Of a stretch of 64,000 bases of DNA, positions 33,980 through 44,510 are shown one piece after another. The stretch is from the NCBI GenBank assembly GCA_003184365.1, contig NKYR01000035.1:124001-188000 (forward strand), written 5' to 3'. This stretch comes from Evernia prunastri. Lineage: Eukaryota > Ascomycota > Lecanoromycetes > Lecanorales > Parmeliaceae. The position numbers were made by a program, and so were the translations under genes. Under the pieces are notes generated by a model. That model did no database searches and was not told where the DNA came from. It worked only from the letters and a program-made list of their open reading frames with translations. Position 1 is the first letter of the stretch. Each line of letters opens with the position of its first letter.

Positions 33980-34750
33980 TTTAACAATGGTTAAGTAACT
34001 ATAGTTTCTCTGTTGAGGTGGGAATCCTCAAAAGTTCGTTGGAATGAACAAGCATGGAGTAGAAAGATAGGCTTCGAAAGTGCGAGAGGGGTTCTGTGAT
34101 TGGAGGGCTCGATCTGTTCTGGGGAATCCCCCGAGAAAAGTCGCGTGAGTAAAGTACAAAGATGGCGTTCTGAACGTGTGAGAGGGGTTCTGTGCTAAAA
34201 GGAGTCGGTTTGCTTTTGAGGATTTCCCCCTAAAATATCGCGCAGATGGGGTAGAGGGATGGACATTTGAAAGTATACGAGGGGTTCTGTAGTAGAAGGA
34301 GTGGATTTGTTTTGGGGGATCTTTTTCAAACGTTACGTCAATGAAGGAGAAAGAACAGACGTTTGAGGGTGTGAGAGGGGCTCGGTGATAAGAAGAGCGG
34401 CTCTGTTCTGGGAGTTTCCCCTATAATTGGAGTGAATGAAGTAAAAAAATAAGCGTTTAACAGTGTGAGACGGGTTTCTGTGGGTGGAAGAACGGCCTTG
34501 TTCTGGAAACCGCCCCTCAAAACTCGCGTGAGTGAGGTAGAAGGACGGACTTCTTGAAAGCGTGAGAGGGCTCTGTGACAAGAGAAGTCGCTTTTTCTCT
34601 GGGGCCAGAAGTTCGCGTACATGGGCTAGAGACAAGCCGAAAGATCGGCTTTTTGAGGGGGTCACTTGATAGAAAGAGTGATGCTCTTCTGGCCGATAGC
34701 CATCAACTGTGAGGCAAATGCCATAGCGATGGACATAAAAAGGGCCAATG
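33980..34750 (+). repeat. tandem repeat array A, ~96-bp unit
   Basis: Successive units begin with a GTGYGAGAGGGGTTCTGTG-like box at 34079, 34176, 34273, 34369, 34463 and 34560, that is every 94-97 bases. Within each follow TCTGTTCTGGGG, ATTTCCCC, CGCGTGAGTGA and GACGGAC boxes. Fainter units are visible before 34079 and after 34657, so about seven to eight in all. Units differ at many positions, so the array is old. It has no spacer/repeat structure of a CRISPR and no period that keeps a reading frame. Confidence 0.85.
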
Positions 34751-36036
34751 GATGGCTCTGTTTCGGTAGGTATCCGTCAAAAATCGCGCAAATCGATAAC
34801 AGTCGAGTTAGCAAGGTGGCCATTTCTTGCCTCCCTCCCCTTGACCGGAGATTTCATTCAGCCCCGTTAACAGTTCCAATTTAAGCTCATGGATTAAGTT
34901 GAATGGAAAAGTCCCAAAAGGAGTGCGAGATCGTCACTGTTATGATTCAAAACAAGTGTGCATGCATGTTCCCGGAATCCATGATAGTAGGAGTGTTAAC
35001 ATATATGCATCCCCCAGAGTGAGACACTTTGACGCCTCCGCCCCCCGCCCATTGGGACATTCGTTCCGGCTAAATTCCCCGTGCGCGGTTCAGGTTGCAG
35101 GGTGGCGTTGATTCGTCCCCATGCATTCGTTTGGTATTTCCCCGTTTCGCCTATTTTCCTCGACGTATATCTATCTCACTATTCCCATACCATGGCGGTT
35201 CGGCTTCCATCCGCAACCGCCACCGAAGCCTCACTGGTTCCCCAATGCCTTACACGAAAATGGCATGAACCGCGGACGCATCTTGGCCACACGTTCCTTG
35301 CTCCAGGTGACAGCGCTTACGTTGGGAAGCCTCACTTTGCTGATTATCAACTGGACCACAGCTCCCAATGTCTGTTGTTTGCTTAGCGATGTCGGTTCCG
35401 TTTTTACGGATGCGTGACCGTCGCTTGAGCCTGTCATTGGTACATTGGTACATGCGTTGGCCTCTTTCGCTCGTCAAGTATGGCCGTAAGGCTCATCACT
35501 GATGCAGCTGATGGCTCTAGGTTATTGAGGCTCTGAGCATGCTGCTGTCTGACTGGACCATTGGTTCCGGTAGCTCTATCCGCTTACGCAGGCCCCGTCC
35601 TGTAGATATGCACCCGCCAATGGAGTCGCTCACTTACTGGTACATCGGTACGCGCTGCTCACATGTATCCCGGATGCCTTGAAGCCGTGAGCATTGTATC
35701 AGGTGACAGCGATAGTTTTCTGGGAGTTCCCAGAATGCTGCTGTTTGACTGGACCACAGGTTCAGTTGTCTATATTGGCTTGGCGAGGTAAGTCACAGTG
35801 CGAAGACGCGTCACAGTCGGCTTCGTTCCTCATTGGCACACGCAATGGACCTATTCTAGCGGTGAGCTCTTGCGTGCTTTGCATCTTTAGCTTCAAATGG
35901 AAGCTGGACTAGCCGAGCATCACTCGTTGCTGTTGGGGTATTTAACTGAGAACCTCTTTCATATCTTACCTACCATAAACACCAAGACTCAGGACAGTAT
36001 TTCCTTGAACATCTACCATACATCCTTGTCTGTAGA
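34751..36036. other. non-coding stretch containing tandem array B
   Basis: Outside the ~200-base repeats listed separately I see no gene. The last ~130 bases are the leader of the gene at 36037. Open frames around 35081-35417 read through the repeats and have no domain. Confidence 0.4.
35300..35870 (+). repeat. tandem repeat array B, ~200-bp unit, three copies
   Basis: Boxes recur in order: ACTGGACCA at about 35351, 35553 and 35749, and CATTGG(T/C)ACA/ACATCGGTAC at about 35442, 35642 and 35830. CAGGTGACAGCG appears at about 35305 and 35700. Spacing is 188-202 bases. Copies are diverged. The unit differs from the ~96-bp arrays on either side. Confidence 0.7.
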
Positions 36037-37679
36037 ATGGCGTCAGATCCGACTGAGCGAGCGGGCCCAAGCAAACGTTCAGAGAGAGGAACAACCCGCA
36101 CAACAAGAGAAACAACCAACCCAGGAAGAAACAATGGTCGGGTATCCAAACTCGGACAGAAGAGAGCATTGCTTGGAGATGATGCTGGGTTTGACTACAG
36201 GCCCCGTGAACAGGTCAGAGTCGTCGACGGAACCTTATACGGCTTCGTCAACAACGAGTGGAGTAAGTTCATGTGACCTCAGGTTGCATGAGGCATCGAT
36301 ACTGATCTGTGAACAGAGCTTGCAGAGTATCATCGCAACGTTCGGAGGGAGCTCATCCTCTTAGATGCCCAGCAGCCTGGAGCTCCAGGTAGGTCACTGC
36401 AGTCGACATGTATTGTATATGCGCTAACGAAAGCAGCCTGGCAAGAGGACATGTCGACAGATTATACCAGTTACAGCCCCATAACTGCTGGCTGGACAGA
36501 AGATCCGAGCTCAATGAAAGACGAAGATGGTGGTGACACCTTGTGGCTACCCACTCGTCCGGCAGGTCGGAAACACAATCCAGATTGTGGGTACCTCACA
36601 TACGACGGGCGCGTACTGCTCGACGAAAACAACAGAGCAATAAAGAGCTACCCGGGAGCTCCTCTGACGCTACACTCCAAGGTGCCAGGATACTTTCTGT
36701 GTGGTTTGCGGCGCTATTTTGGCATGACGCACTCTGAGTAAGTTCGTTCCAGCCCAACGTCGTACCTCTACTGACCAAGTACTTAAGCCTGGTGGCCCGA
36801 CAGCCTCCTGAGGTCACTACAACGACCGGGAAGGAGCGGACAAATAGGTGCAACACACTCCAAATGCGTGAACACCGTTGGGTTAAAGATCAGGACCTCC
36901 CGCGTTGGTACAAAAGAACGAAATCCAAAGCGAAGGAGCCAACAGCCAACCTTACATCGGGCCAGCCAGAAGCCGAGGCAGATGGAACCGGTCTACCATC
37001 AAACCAAGCTCCCAGGCCATCTCTGCAGATGGCCGAGAGAACCGAGCCCGGGCCCAACGGCTCGTCGTCATCCATGCGGGAGTTCGCCCCGATAATGACG
37101 ACCTGGAGCGGTTCAGTGCCGCCAGAATTTGACCAACTTTCGCGGTATCAACCCTTCGATTACAATCAGATGTTGGCCGGCCCTGAGCCGGATCTTTTCC
37201 CGGGGGGCAATCTGCCCTTCGGGTCAAACTTCGGAGGGGCAAACGTCCCACCGCATGGGGCAAATATGGGCGGGGGTATATATCCCCCCCTCCATCCCTA
37301 CGGTTTTGAGCCAGGATATATACCATATACTGGCCAAACCGCGTTGGCCGGCACCGAGTCGGGGGGCAATTTGCCCTACTCACCAAACTTCGGAGGGGCA
37401 AACGTCCCAGCGCATGGCGCAGACATGGCTCACCGCACATATCCCCCGGTCCCTCCCTTCGGATTTGGACCACATTATATACCAAACCCGGCCCAAATCA
37501 ACCTAAACAACTCCTATAACCAAGGCCATCCCTCCTCATCTCCGATCCAGTATACCGATCAACTACCACCAGAACTCACGCATTCCCGGGACCAACGTAC
37601 ACCAGACATGTTCGACTTTGAAGATTTTCTGGGCGATCTAGGGATGGATGAGGACGATGATATGGGATTTTTCCCATGA
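36037..37679 (+). CDS. unrecognised protein with internal Gly/Pro/aromatic repeat and acidic tail
   Basis: Four exons (36037-36262, 36317-36388, 36437-36737, 36788-37679; introns of 54, 48 and 50 bases, all GT-AG and in phase) give 496 residues. The first part is basic and Ser/Thr-rich. A compact middle region (about 85-200) holds TLWLPTRPAGRKHNPDCGYL and VPGYFLCGLRRYFGMTHSD. The second half is disordered-looking and contains a 53-residue duplication (GGNLPFGSNFGGANV, then GGNLPYSPNFGGANV), seen also as a 159-base DNA repeat. The C-terminus FDFEDFLGDLGMDEDD plus GFF resembles acidic-aromatic activation domains. I do not recognise a family. It lies between two related tandem arrays. Consistent splicing and preserved frame argue that it is a real, expressed gene. 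Confidence 0.72.
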
Positions 37680-37849
37680 ATGGCATGGGTGGGCGGGGAG
37701 GGGACCGCAATTTCCAGCTTGCAATCGGCGTTTTTTCAGGGAACAATCGAGTTACAATTAGAAGAATTCTAAACGTAGATAAAAACTAGAAAATCAAACG
37801 CATTTCAGCTTTTATAAATGTATTTGTTTCGGGAAATTTCAAGATAAAG

Positions 37850-39160
37850 AGTCAACTTCGTTAGGTGAATTCCCGTCAATTTGTGACTGATGAAATTTTT
37901 TGCGCCTCTATACATTTTGCTTAGTCATCTAGCCTAGATAAAATATCACAAAACGCGTAATGTTTTGAAAAACCCTACGCTTCTTTATAAATTTCTTAAG
38001 GTAAATTTCCATCAAGACGAGATCTGATAGGAAAATTCGAAATTTTATAGATTACTTTCTTAGATAGTTTCTCCTAAACGATTCATGTAATGAAACATCG
38101 TTTCCCTCTTAGCTGAAGTTGTCGAAGTCAACTTCCTCAAATGCTTATTGAGTAAAGTCAGACGCTTTTCCGCCTTTGAGAAGCCGCTTGATTAACTTCT
38201 TGTGGTAGAATTCCACAACTTTTCGTCGATTTGACAGGAGATGCCCGGTCATTTCGAGATTTCCCGCTTCTTAGATGCTTGTTCTATCTTCTTGTTTAAG
38301 GAGAAATCCCCAAATATGCCTTATAACGGAGAGAAATTCGCTCTTCGACTATCTACTCAGTCAAATCTTTTGGGTCAGTACCCGCAGTAGTATCTCTTTC
38401 ATTCTAATTATTTCCTTTTGTCGACATGCTAAAATACTCTTTCTTGGCGAATTTCCACAATAGTACGTTCATGCAGAGGAAAAATCCTTTCTGCAGTCGA
38501 TTTATGCGGGTTCGTACCCGTAAAAGTGCGTTGAGGAGCATGAAAAAGAAGCAACCTTTTGGGAAATTCGGGGTTCCCTACTCCTTACTGAGTCTATTTA
38601 TTTCGACCTGATCCCCTAGAAGTGCAATAGTATAAGGTAAGGGAAGTGGTCTTTTGAGAAATTCCTGCTCTTCGGAGCGTTGCCAAGTCAATCTGTTGTG
38701 GTGGATTTCCGCATTCGCGTGTCAGGTCGGACGGGGGAAAGCAGCTTTTGGCCAGTGTCCTGCTTCTTTGTCCTCTTATGTCAATCTGTTGTGGTTGATA
38801 TCCGCACCGTGTGGCAGAGTGCGGGGAATGGGAGCGGCCTTTCTGGCATATACTGCGGCTCTGAATACCTCCATGGTCAACTCGTTGCGGTGGAATTCCG
38901 CAATCGCGTGCCAGAACGGACGGGAAAGAAGCAGCCGTTCGCGAGCATTATGCTTCCCTGATCTCTACTAAGTCGATCGTTGTGGTAAATTTCCGCATCG
39001 TATGCCAGCATGAGAGGAGAGGGGGAGGCCTTTCTGGAACATTCTGCGGTTCTGAAGGGTTTCGTAGTCGATTTATTGTGGTGAGTGTCCGCAATACCAT
39101 GTGAGAACTGATGGGTAAAAAGCAGGCTTTCTATCTTCTCACGGCAAGCGAGCGGACGCA
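37850..39160 (+). repeat. tandem repeat array C, ~95-bp unit
   Basis: Unit starts, a GTCAATCTGTTGTGGTGGA-like box, lie at 38591, 38687, 38780, 38876, 38972 and 39067 (93-96 bases apart). Earlier, more decayed and AT-rich units are visible back to about 37851 (GTCAACTTCGTTAGGTGAA). Each unit has GGATTTCCGC, CGCGTG, GGACGGG and AAAGAAGCAGC boxes. The TCTGTT-TGG-GGATTTCC...CGCGTG...GGACGG order also occurs in array A in the same orientation, so the arrays probably share an origin. 96 being 32 codons, a repetitive open frame (VNLLWWISAFACQVGRGKAA) runs through several units; I regard it as a by-product. Confidence 0.8.
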
Positions 39161-39849
39161 AGAAGAGGAGAAAAGGAGAGATTTTATTGGAGGCCATGGA
39201 GGCTTTACAGGAAAAAGGGCCAACGTCTTCTCATGAGGCGGACTCTAGCGGCGGGCGCAAGATGTAGTGGTAGCGGAAGTATTGATTGCGGTGATGGACA
39301 TGTGATTCGACTGAAAGTATAAAATATTTGGAGCATATCTTGAAAGGGAAAAGAGATCTACCGCGATGCCGGGGGTACGGTCTAGTGCTGGTGGCTTCAG
39401 GGAATTCTTGCTTCATCGGAGTCACGGATAAAGCACCACTGTGATGGGTGTTTGCTCGGATTGGTCGACTTGGCATATAGTCAAGTGGAACGTCTTTTGT
39501 CATTTAGCACACCTTCACGGGCATCAAGCGAAATCCGTTGACTGAACAAGTAGACTCCATTGTGTCTCTTTGCTCCATCATCTACCTGAGCTTCAAGCGC
39601 GCTAGCTCTCTACTTGTTTGGTTGAGGAGTCATCCATGTCGCGATTGCCTTCTCAGTGAACATCTTGGATTCAGCATGCGGGTCGATGTCCGTAGTCTCC
39701 AGCATGTCATCATCATCATCATCACAAAAAACTTCTCCAGGATAGCTTCAAATTCAACCCAGCCTTTGATTTCTCGAAAAATTGGACATACGTCGGTTGC
39801 TAGCGTTGTCCGGTACTTTGCCCAGTGATAACCGCCTACGCCTCCTGCC
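39161..39849. other. intergenic, no gene seen
   Basis: 3' flank of the Nmad2-like gene and the end of array C. An ATC trinucleotide run occurs near 39709-39724. No defensible gene. Confidence 0.4.
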
Positions 39850-40578
39850 CTATAGAGCAGGCATGGGACCATATAGCTTAGCGAAGGCGACAAGACCCCT
39901 GTCGAGGTACGCATCCTTTTTGATCACAGCGCACTCACGTCTGAGCTCGGTGATTAATCGGGGAGTTTTCAGCACTTGTGGCGGCGTCGTGGAGTTGGAC
40001 CAAAGATACTGATGCAAGCCCTCCAGCTCCTCGCGCATTTCTCCCTCGTTCGTAAACACTGGACAGCCCTGCCCCATTTTTTCTGATGCGTCGCGAAGCT
40101 TAGGGGCTAATAACTCGGGAATCTCAACAGCATCCTTTCCAAAGTATCGGAAGTCGCGGCATATGAGCGCCTTGGCGTTGTTGCGGCCTATGTCTTTCTC
40201 CTGCTCTTCCAATTTTTCATGGATTTTCGTCGTCGGGTCCCATATGAATTTTTCCGACGACTGGTCGTATTGATAGACACAATCAAGTCGATGGGCCCAT
40301 TTACTGGTGTAGTAGTCCTTGCCAGGCATGACCTCGTCAACGATGGCGGAATAGATGACAGCATTTTTGGGGTACCCCTGCCTTTCCTCGATGATGGAGC
40401 CAGTCAGGCCTATGAGTGTATCTCCCACCTGCGCGTTTCGCCTAATGGCTGGCTTGCATATGGCCAAAGTCAGGAGGGCCGGTGATTGCCCTGTCGGTGG
40501 TGGCGCACAGGGTGCGACGCCATCGTCGTAGGTTTGTATGTACAATTGAGTTCTTGAAGGTCGATGCTCTGTAGCCAT
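39850..40578 (-). CDS. Nmad2-like (nucleotide modification associated domain 2) protein
   Basis: Single exon of 242 residues from the ATG at 40578 (MATEHRPSRTQ), preferred over an upstream in-frame ATG at 40653 because the conserved domain starts within ten residues. Features match what I recall of the Nmad2 family: LYIQTYDDGVAP near the N-terminus, LLTLAICKPAIRRNAQVGD at about 37-55, IGLTG, then AVIYSAIVDEVM and a Tyr/Lys-rich stretch (KDYYTSKW). In bacteria and phages this family was named from association with DNA base-modification genes; its biochemistry is not established. Here no modification enzyme lies next to it; the neighbours are a tandem array and a dead transposon. The protein looks intact. 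Assignment is by motif memory only. Confidence 0.72.
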   Translation of the reverse strand: MATEHRPSRTQLYIQTYDDGVAPCAPPPTGQSPALLTLAICKPAIRRNAQVGDTLIGLTGSIIEERQGYPKNAVIYSAIVDEVMPGKDYYTSKWAHRLDCVYQYDQSSEKFIWDPTTKIHEKLEEQEKDIGRNNAKALICRDFRYFGKDAVEIPELLAPKLRDASEKMGQGCPVFTNEGEMREELEGLHQYLWSNSTTPPQVLKTPRLITELRRECAVIKKDAYLDRGLVAFAKLYGPMPAL

Positions 40579-41272
40579 ATCGATTTTTGGGACGAGGAAG
40601 AAGCCTTTTAAAGGTCGAGTTGATGTAAGTGCTTTGTGAAGAGAGAATAGCAATTACTGGCGCAGGGCTGCTTGGTGAAACGAAGGATGATAAATGAGTG
40701 ATGGTAGTGACGAGGAGTGAATGAAATGTCAAATAGGAGTCTGAAGCTGATTCTCTGGGGTGAGATAGTTGTGCTAGATTGTTTGTAAACAGACGGAAGA
40801 AGTTTGGTTATGATGGATCCTAGATGGTACTGTGAGTCAATACAAAGCTGCTTTCTTTCAATACAGAATAATCAAAGATTAACTCGTTCATTTTTGTCGC
40901 CACAACTTGACCGAGTGCTAGTGAAGTGGGGGAATAATGTCCATCGAGGTTATACTGATCGAGATCATCAACGTGGAAGATGTATCAACATTCGACTTTG
41001 ATTCTGTTCTTGCTCTTCGCATTTGCCTTCTCGTCCCCCTGAATCATCGTTCCACTCACCCGCGTTTGTTTGTTCTTGGCGAGTTTCTGTATGTAGACAC
41101 CAAATCTCCTGCTCGTATCGTACTTAACCGAAAGGAAGGTTGTCTAAATTGAATTGTATAGTGCATCGCTTCTACGTGTAAGTTGGTCCCAAGGACCTGA
41201 AAATCATTGATCAAAACCTTTGGTGTACATGGCGATAGTAGCATGGCGGTGACGATATGGCACTAGTCCAGT
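40579..41272. other. intergenic, upstream of the Nmad2-like gene
   Basis: Pyrimidine-rich leader (minus strand) of the Nmad2-like gene, then AT-rich DNA up to the hAT element. The sequence next to the element contains CTAGTCC, which also follows its far end. No gene seen. Confidence 0.4.
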
Positions 41273-41290
41273 CAATGCTCCCGATGATCC
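41273..41290 (+). repeat. hAT left terminal inverted repeat
   Basis: CAATGCTCCCGATGATCC; pairs with 44493-44510 with 17 of 18 bases matching. Confidence 0.85.
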
Positions 41291-41549
41291 GCCCCCAATT
41301 CTAGGACTCGCAGTCCAGACCGTCCAATTGAACCGTCTAGCTAGACGGTTTAGTGATATCATGAACCGTCTAATAGATCGTCTATTCTGAAATCGAACGA
41401 TCTAAACCGTCTGAATTACGAGTCCTGCAATGATATGTGTAGTCTCAAATAGCCAAGCGAATATTTGATCATGACTGCGTATTTCTAGTAGCAAGGTAAT
41501 CTGCGGAGAAATTTTCTTTCTCCATAGTTCGTCACATATCATTCTTCAA

Positions 41550-44385
41550 CAACTATATCATCATAACGTCTAATAACAATAACTCAGAGCTATCAATAAC
41601 CTCTATTACTCTTATCACTTTATTTAGTATCGTCGTAAGAATAGCGACGTTCTCTCATAAGTCTGTCAAAAACACGCGAAATAAGAAGACTCGCAGAGAA
41701 TTAATTTCATCAAAACAATCTCACAAAAAGACGCTCAAAGCATTACAAGTCTCAGACGATTATTTATCTCTCGTAACGATATTTATTAGAGTTAAAGAAA
41801 AGAATAAAGAAAAGAATGATGAGAAGAATAAAAAAAAGAATAAGAAGAATTAAGATGAAGATTCTTCTGCAAACGATGCATTAGATATCTTTCAAACATC
41901 AGATTTTGAATCTAGTGTCTCTTAAGCAGATTCTCTTCTCAAGAGATTAAAAACTATAACTTTTTTGATTTATAAGCATATTAGTAAACGAAGTGAGTTC
42001 TACATTTGCAATCACTATTTCAAGTCTTACAGCGTTTTGAACGATATAGGAATAGTAACACGACATTTGATGTTAAGGACTTGAGTGTAGCTGAATGCAT
42101 TGATTCCGGTATGAACGGAATAATAGCTATGAAGGTCTAATGATGGCAGAAGGCCGATATTTGTGGGCAGGGCAAAGCCGCGCTAGGCCCGATTCGGCCA
42201 GGTAGAGGAGTCATGGTGTTGTGAGCTGGAACCATGACATTTGAAGAAAATTCATTATATTGATTTTACTTCTAATGACGTAGTAGAAAAGTGTCAAGGA
42301 ACGAGGCTAGGCTAGGACTACTACTTGGTATACTTGGTCTGGTAGGGTCAGGTCTATTTACAAGACGAAAGACGAAGAAGGAAAACAGAAAGTGGGCGAC
42401 CAGCGCCCCTATATGAGAACAGATGACACGCTAGACTAGCTTATCGCATCTATCGCATAGATGCTCGCATCCAACTGTTGGAATGAGGTCCTAGCGACCC
42501 TTGGCTAACTGGGCTAGATGGGGGCTAGGATAGGGCTGACTTCACACCGTGATAAAAAGAGAAGACGAAAGAGAAAAGCAATTGATGTAGCGATTCTTCG
42601 TGAAGTTGCAATCAATAGACAAACGAAAGAGAGGAAAAGATAGAATATTATAAATACTCATTTAAACAAAAACACTTTGAAATTTCTATATCTGCAGTGA
42701 ATTATTTCTCGGAATATCGCTCTTGATCAGATAAGAGACAAAAACTTTCGAATATGAATAAAATACATCAATTCTGTTGTCAATAATATGCTTTTAAACT
42801 CTGACATCACTATTAAAATATATATCGAAGATCTATTTGCGGAGAGAAAGAAGCGACTGCGTTATATACTAGTCACAGCCCTTTTAGATATTTATATTAT
42901 ATGCGACTTATGAACATCACCGAATTATAGAGCATTATTAACAGTAGTGAGATATTTCATCAACGAAGATTTGAAATTATATATTGTGACTCTCGCTCTT
43001 AAGAAGCTGCAAGAAAAAAATTTAAATGCAAATCAGACTCAAACTGTTCTTAATATGCTAAACGATTACGAGATGCGTAACAAGCTGAAATATCTGATTA
43101 TGAATAACGTCGATATTAATGATACTCTTATTGAGTATATTGTCAATGCGTTATATGAGGAAGAAGTATTCTATAACGCTAAATATCGTCGTCTTCGATG
43201 CAATGAACACGTTATTAATCTAGCTATTTAGATCTTTCTCTTTAGACAGACAGTCAATAATTACGAAAATTTAGAGACTGCGACTAGTTCTCCGTCTGAC
43301 GCTCAACTAGATCAGTGACGAAAGCTAAAATCTCTCCATAAACTATATAATATCATTGTATGAATTATAAAAAGTTCTTAGCGAATTTAGTTCTTTAAAA
43401 ATCAAAGCAAAGATCTGATATCTCATCGCGATAATAGTATCAGATGAAATTCATGATATGATATGCTCGATTGAGTTTTCGAAAGACTAAAACAAGCTAT
43501 TTTTGCTGTTACTAACAAGAAGCTCGCTTTGAAGCGCGATCGATTAACTGCGAAGAAATAAAAAACACTTGATCATATTCGCGATTTTTTGTAGACTTTT
43601 TATGATGCTATTAAAGCAATCGAAGATTATGCAGCTACTCTGAAACAAGTTCTTTCCATTATAAACTTTCTAGCTAATCATTTCGAGACTGCTATAGAAT
43701 ATTATACGGATTACGATTTTATGCGAGAGTTATTACACGTCGGATTTATCAAGCTGTTAAAGTATTGAAATAAGATCGAAAGATCATCGATATATATAGT
43801 AGTAATCGTTCTCAATTCTCGAAAAAAGTGAGTATATTTCAGACGATGACTATCTAACTGACAATCGAATATGAAGACTTCAATGAAGAGATTTTGAGAG
43901 ATCACCTATCGATTATTCATCGGTTCGACTAATTATAGTTTCACTTATGCTTAGATCAAGTCTATCAAAGATTAATATCTTCTGTGACTAAACGAATAGA
44001 AAGATAAGCTTCTAGATATCGTTATCGTTGACGAATTGAATCTATACATTTCTAATCGTTATATATCTCGTTCAAAAGACGTAGAACGAATAGTTCTCGA
44101 ATAATAACTAGATTCGAAGTAACGTGATCGATATTCACTATTGTCAAGAATAATTATTGACATATATTCTATATCAGCTATGTCTGCGAAATCAAAGCGT
44201 GTGTTTTCTGAGATTAAGCGTATAATTTCAGATCAAAGAGGTAGTCTTCAGAGTGAGACGATTGAGCTATTGAAGTGTATAAAGTCATGGTTGTGACTGA
44301 GTATCTTTACGAAGGAAGATTTATATATTATCGTTCATACAATGAAGAAAGAAGCTGAAAAAGCCTTGAAGAAAGATTTGAACTA
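41550..44385 (+). pseudogene. hAT transposase remnant
   Basis: The clearest surviving blocks are at about 42947-43231, open for 94 residues and ending YRRLRCNEHVINLAI, which matches the RRxRCxxHxINLA motif of fungal hAT transposases, and at about 44178-44384, where SKRVFSEIKRIISDQRGSL and IFTKEDLYIIV match the C-terminal dimerisation region. Between them are many TAA/TAG/TGA codons, several where Gln or Trp would be expected, fitting C-to-T and G-to-A changes. The N-terminal limit is a guess. The gene cannot make a transposase. Confidence 0.8.
42045..42556. other. GC-richer island inside the hAT element, possible nested insertion
   Basis: Against AT-saturated surroundings this ~500-base stretch has ordinary composition (GCAGGGCAAAGCCGCGCTAG; GGGCGACCAGCGCCCCTATA). 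On the minus strand a TGTGAAGTCAGCC start near 42555, a CATATAGGGG TATA-like box and a CTCACAACA end near 42219 resemble a solo LTR of about 340 bases (TG...CA ends). Flanks do not show a matching 5-base duplication, so this is weak. It appears to have entered after the RIP of the host element, or escaped it. Confidence 0.4.
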
Positions 44386-44492
44386 GTCCGGATCGTCCAA
44401 AAACAGTTCTAGACGATTTAGATATTTGGACGGACTTGGACTGTTTGTATAGCCTCAGTCCAGACGGTTTAGGCCCTCTGGACCAACCGTCT

Positions 44493-44510
44493 GGACCATC
44501 GGGAGCATTG
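44493..44510 (-). repeat. hAT right terminal inverted repeat
   Basis: GGACCATCGGGAGCATTG on the plus strand, complement of the left end; followed at once by CTAGTCCTTG. Confidence 0.85.

Larger units (their letters stand above)
41273..44510 (+). mobile_element. hAT-family DNA transposon, RIP-degraded
   Basis: The ends are an 18-base inverted repeat, CAATGCTCCCGATGATCC at 41273-41290 and its near-perfect complement at 44493-44510 (one mismatch). CTAGTCC flanks both sides, compatible with a worn 8-base target duplication. Subterminal DNA is filled with ACCGTCTA/TAGACGGT words, including the 20-base palindrome AACCGTCTAGCTAGACGGTT near 41334, probable transposase-binding sites. The interior is very AT-rich with dense stops, the usual outcome of repeat-induced point mutation. 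Remnant protein on the plus strand matches hAT transposase. The element is about 3.2 kb, including a less AT-rich island that may be a nested insertion. Confidence 0.88.

Noticed and set aside
38654..38971. 105-residue repetitive frame in array C as a gene
   Set aside because: It follows from a 96-base period being divisible by three; adjacent units of 93-95 bases break it.
33980..39160. Regular ~96-base arrays as a possible CRISPR locus
   Set aside because: Units are diverged throughout with no short invariant repeat alternating with unique spacers, no cas-like genes, and the host is a fungus.
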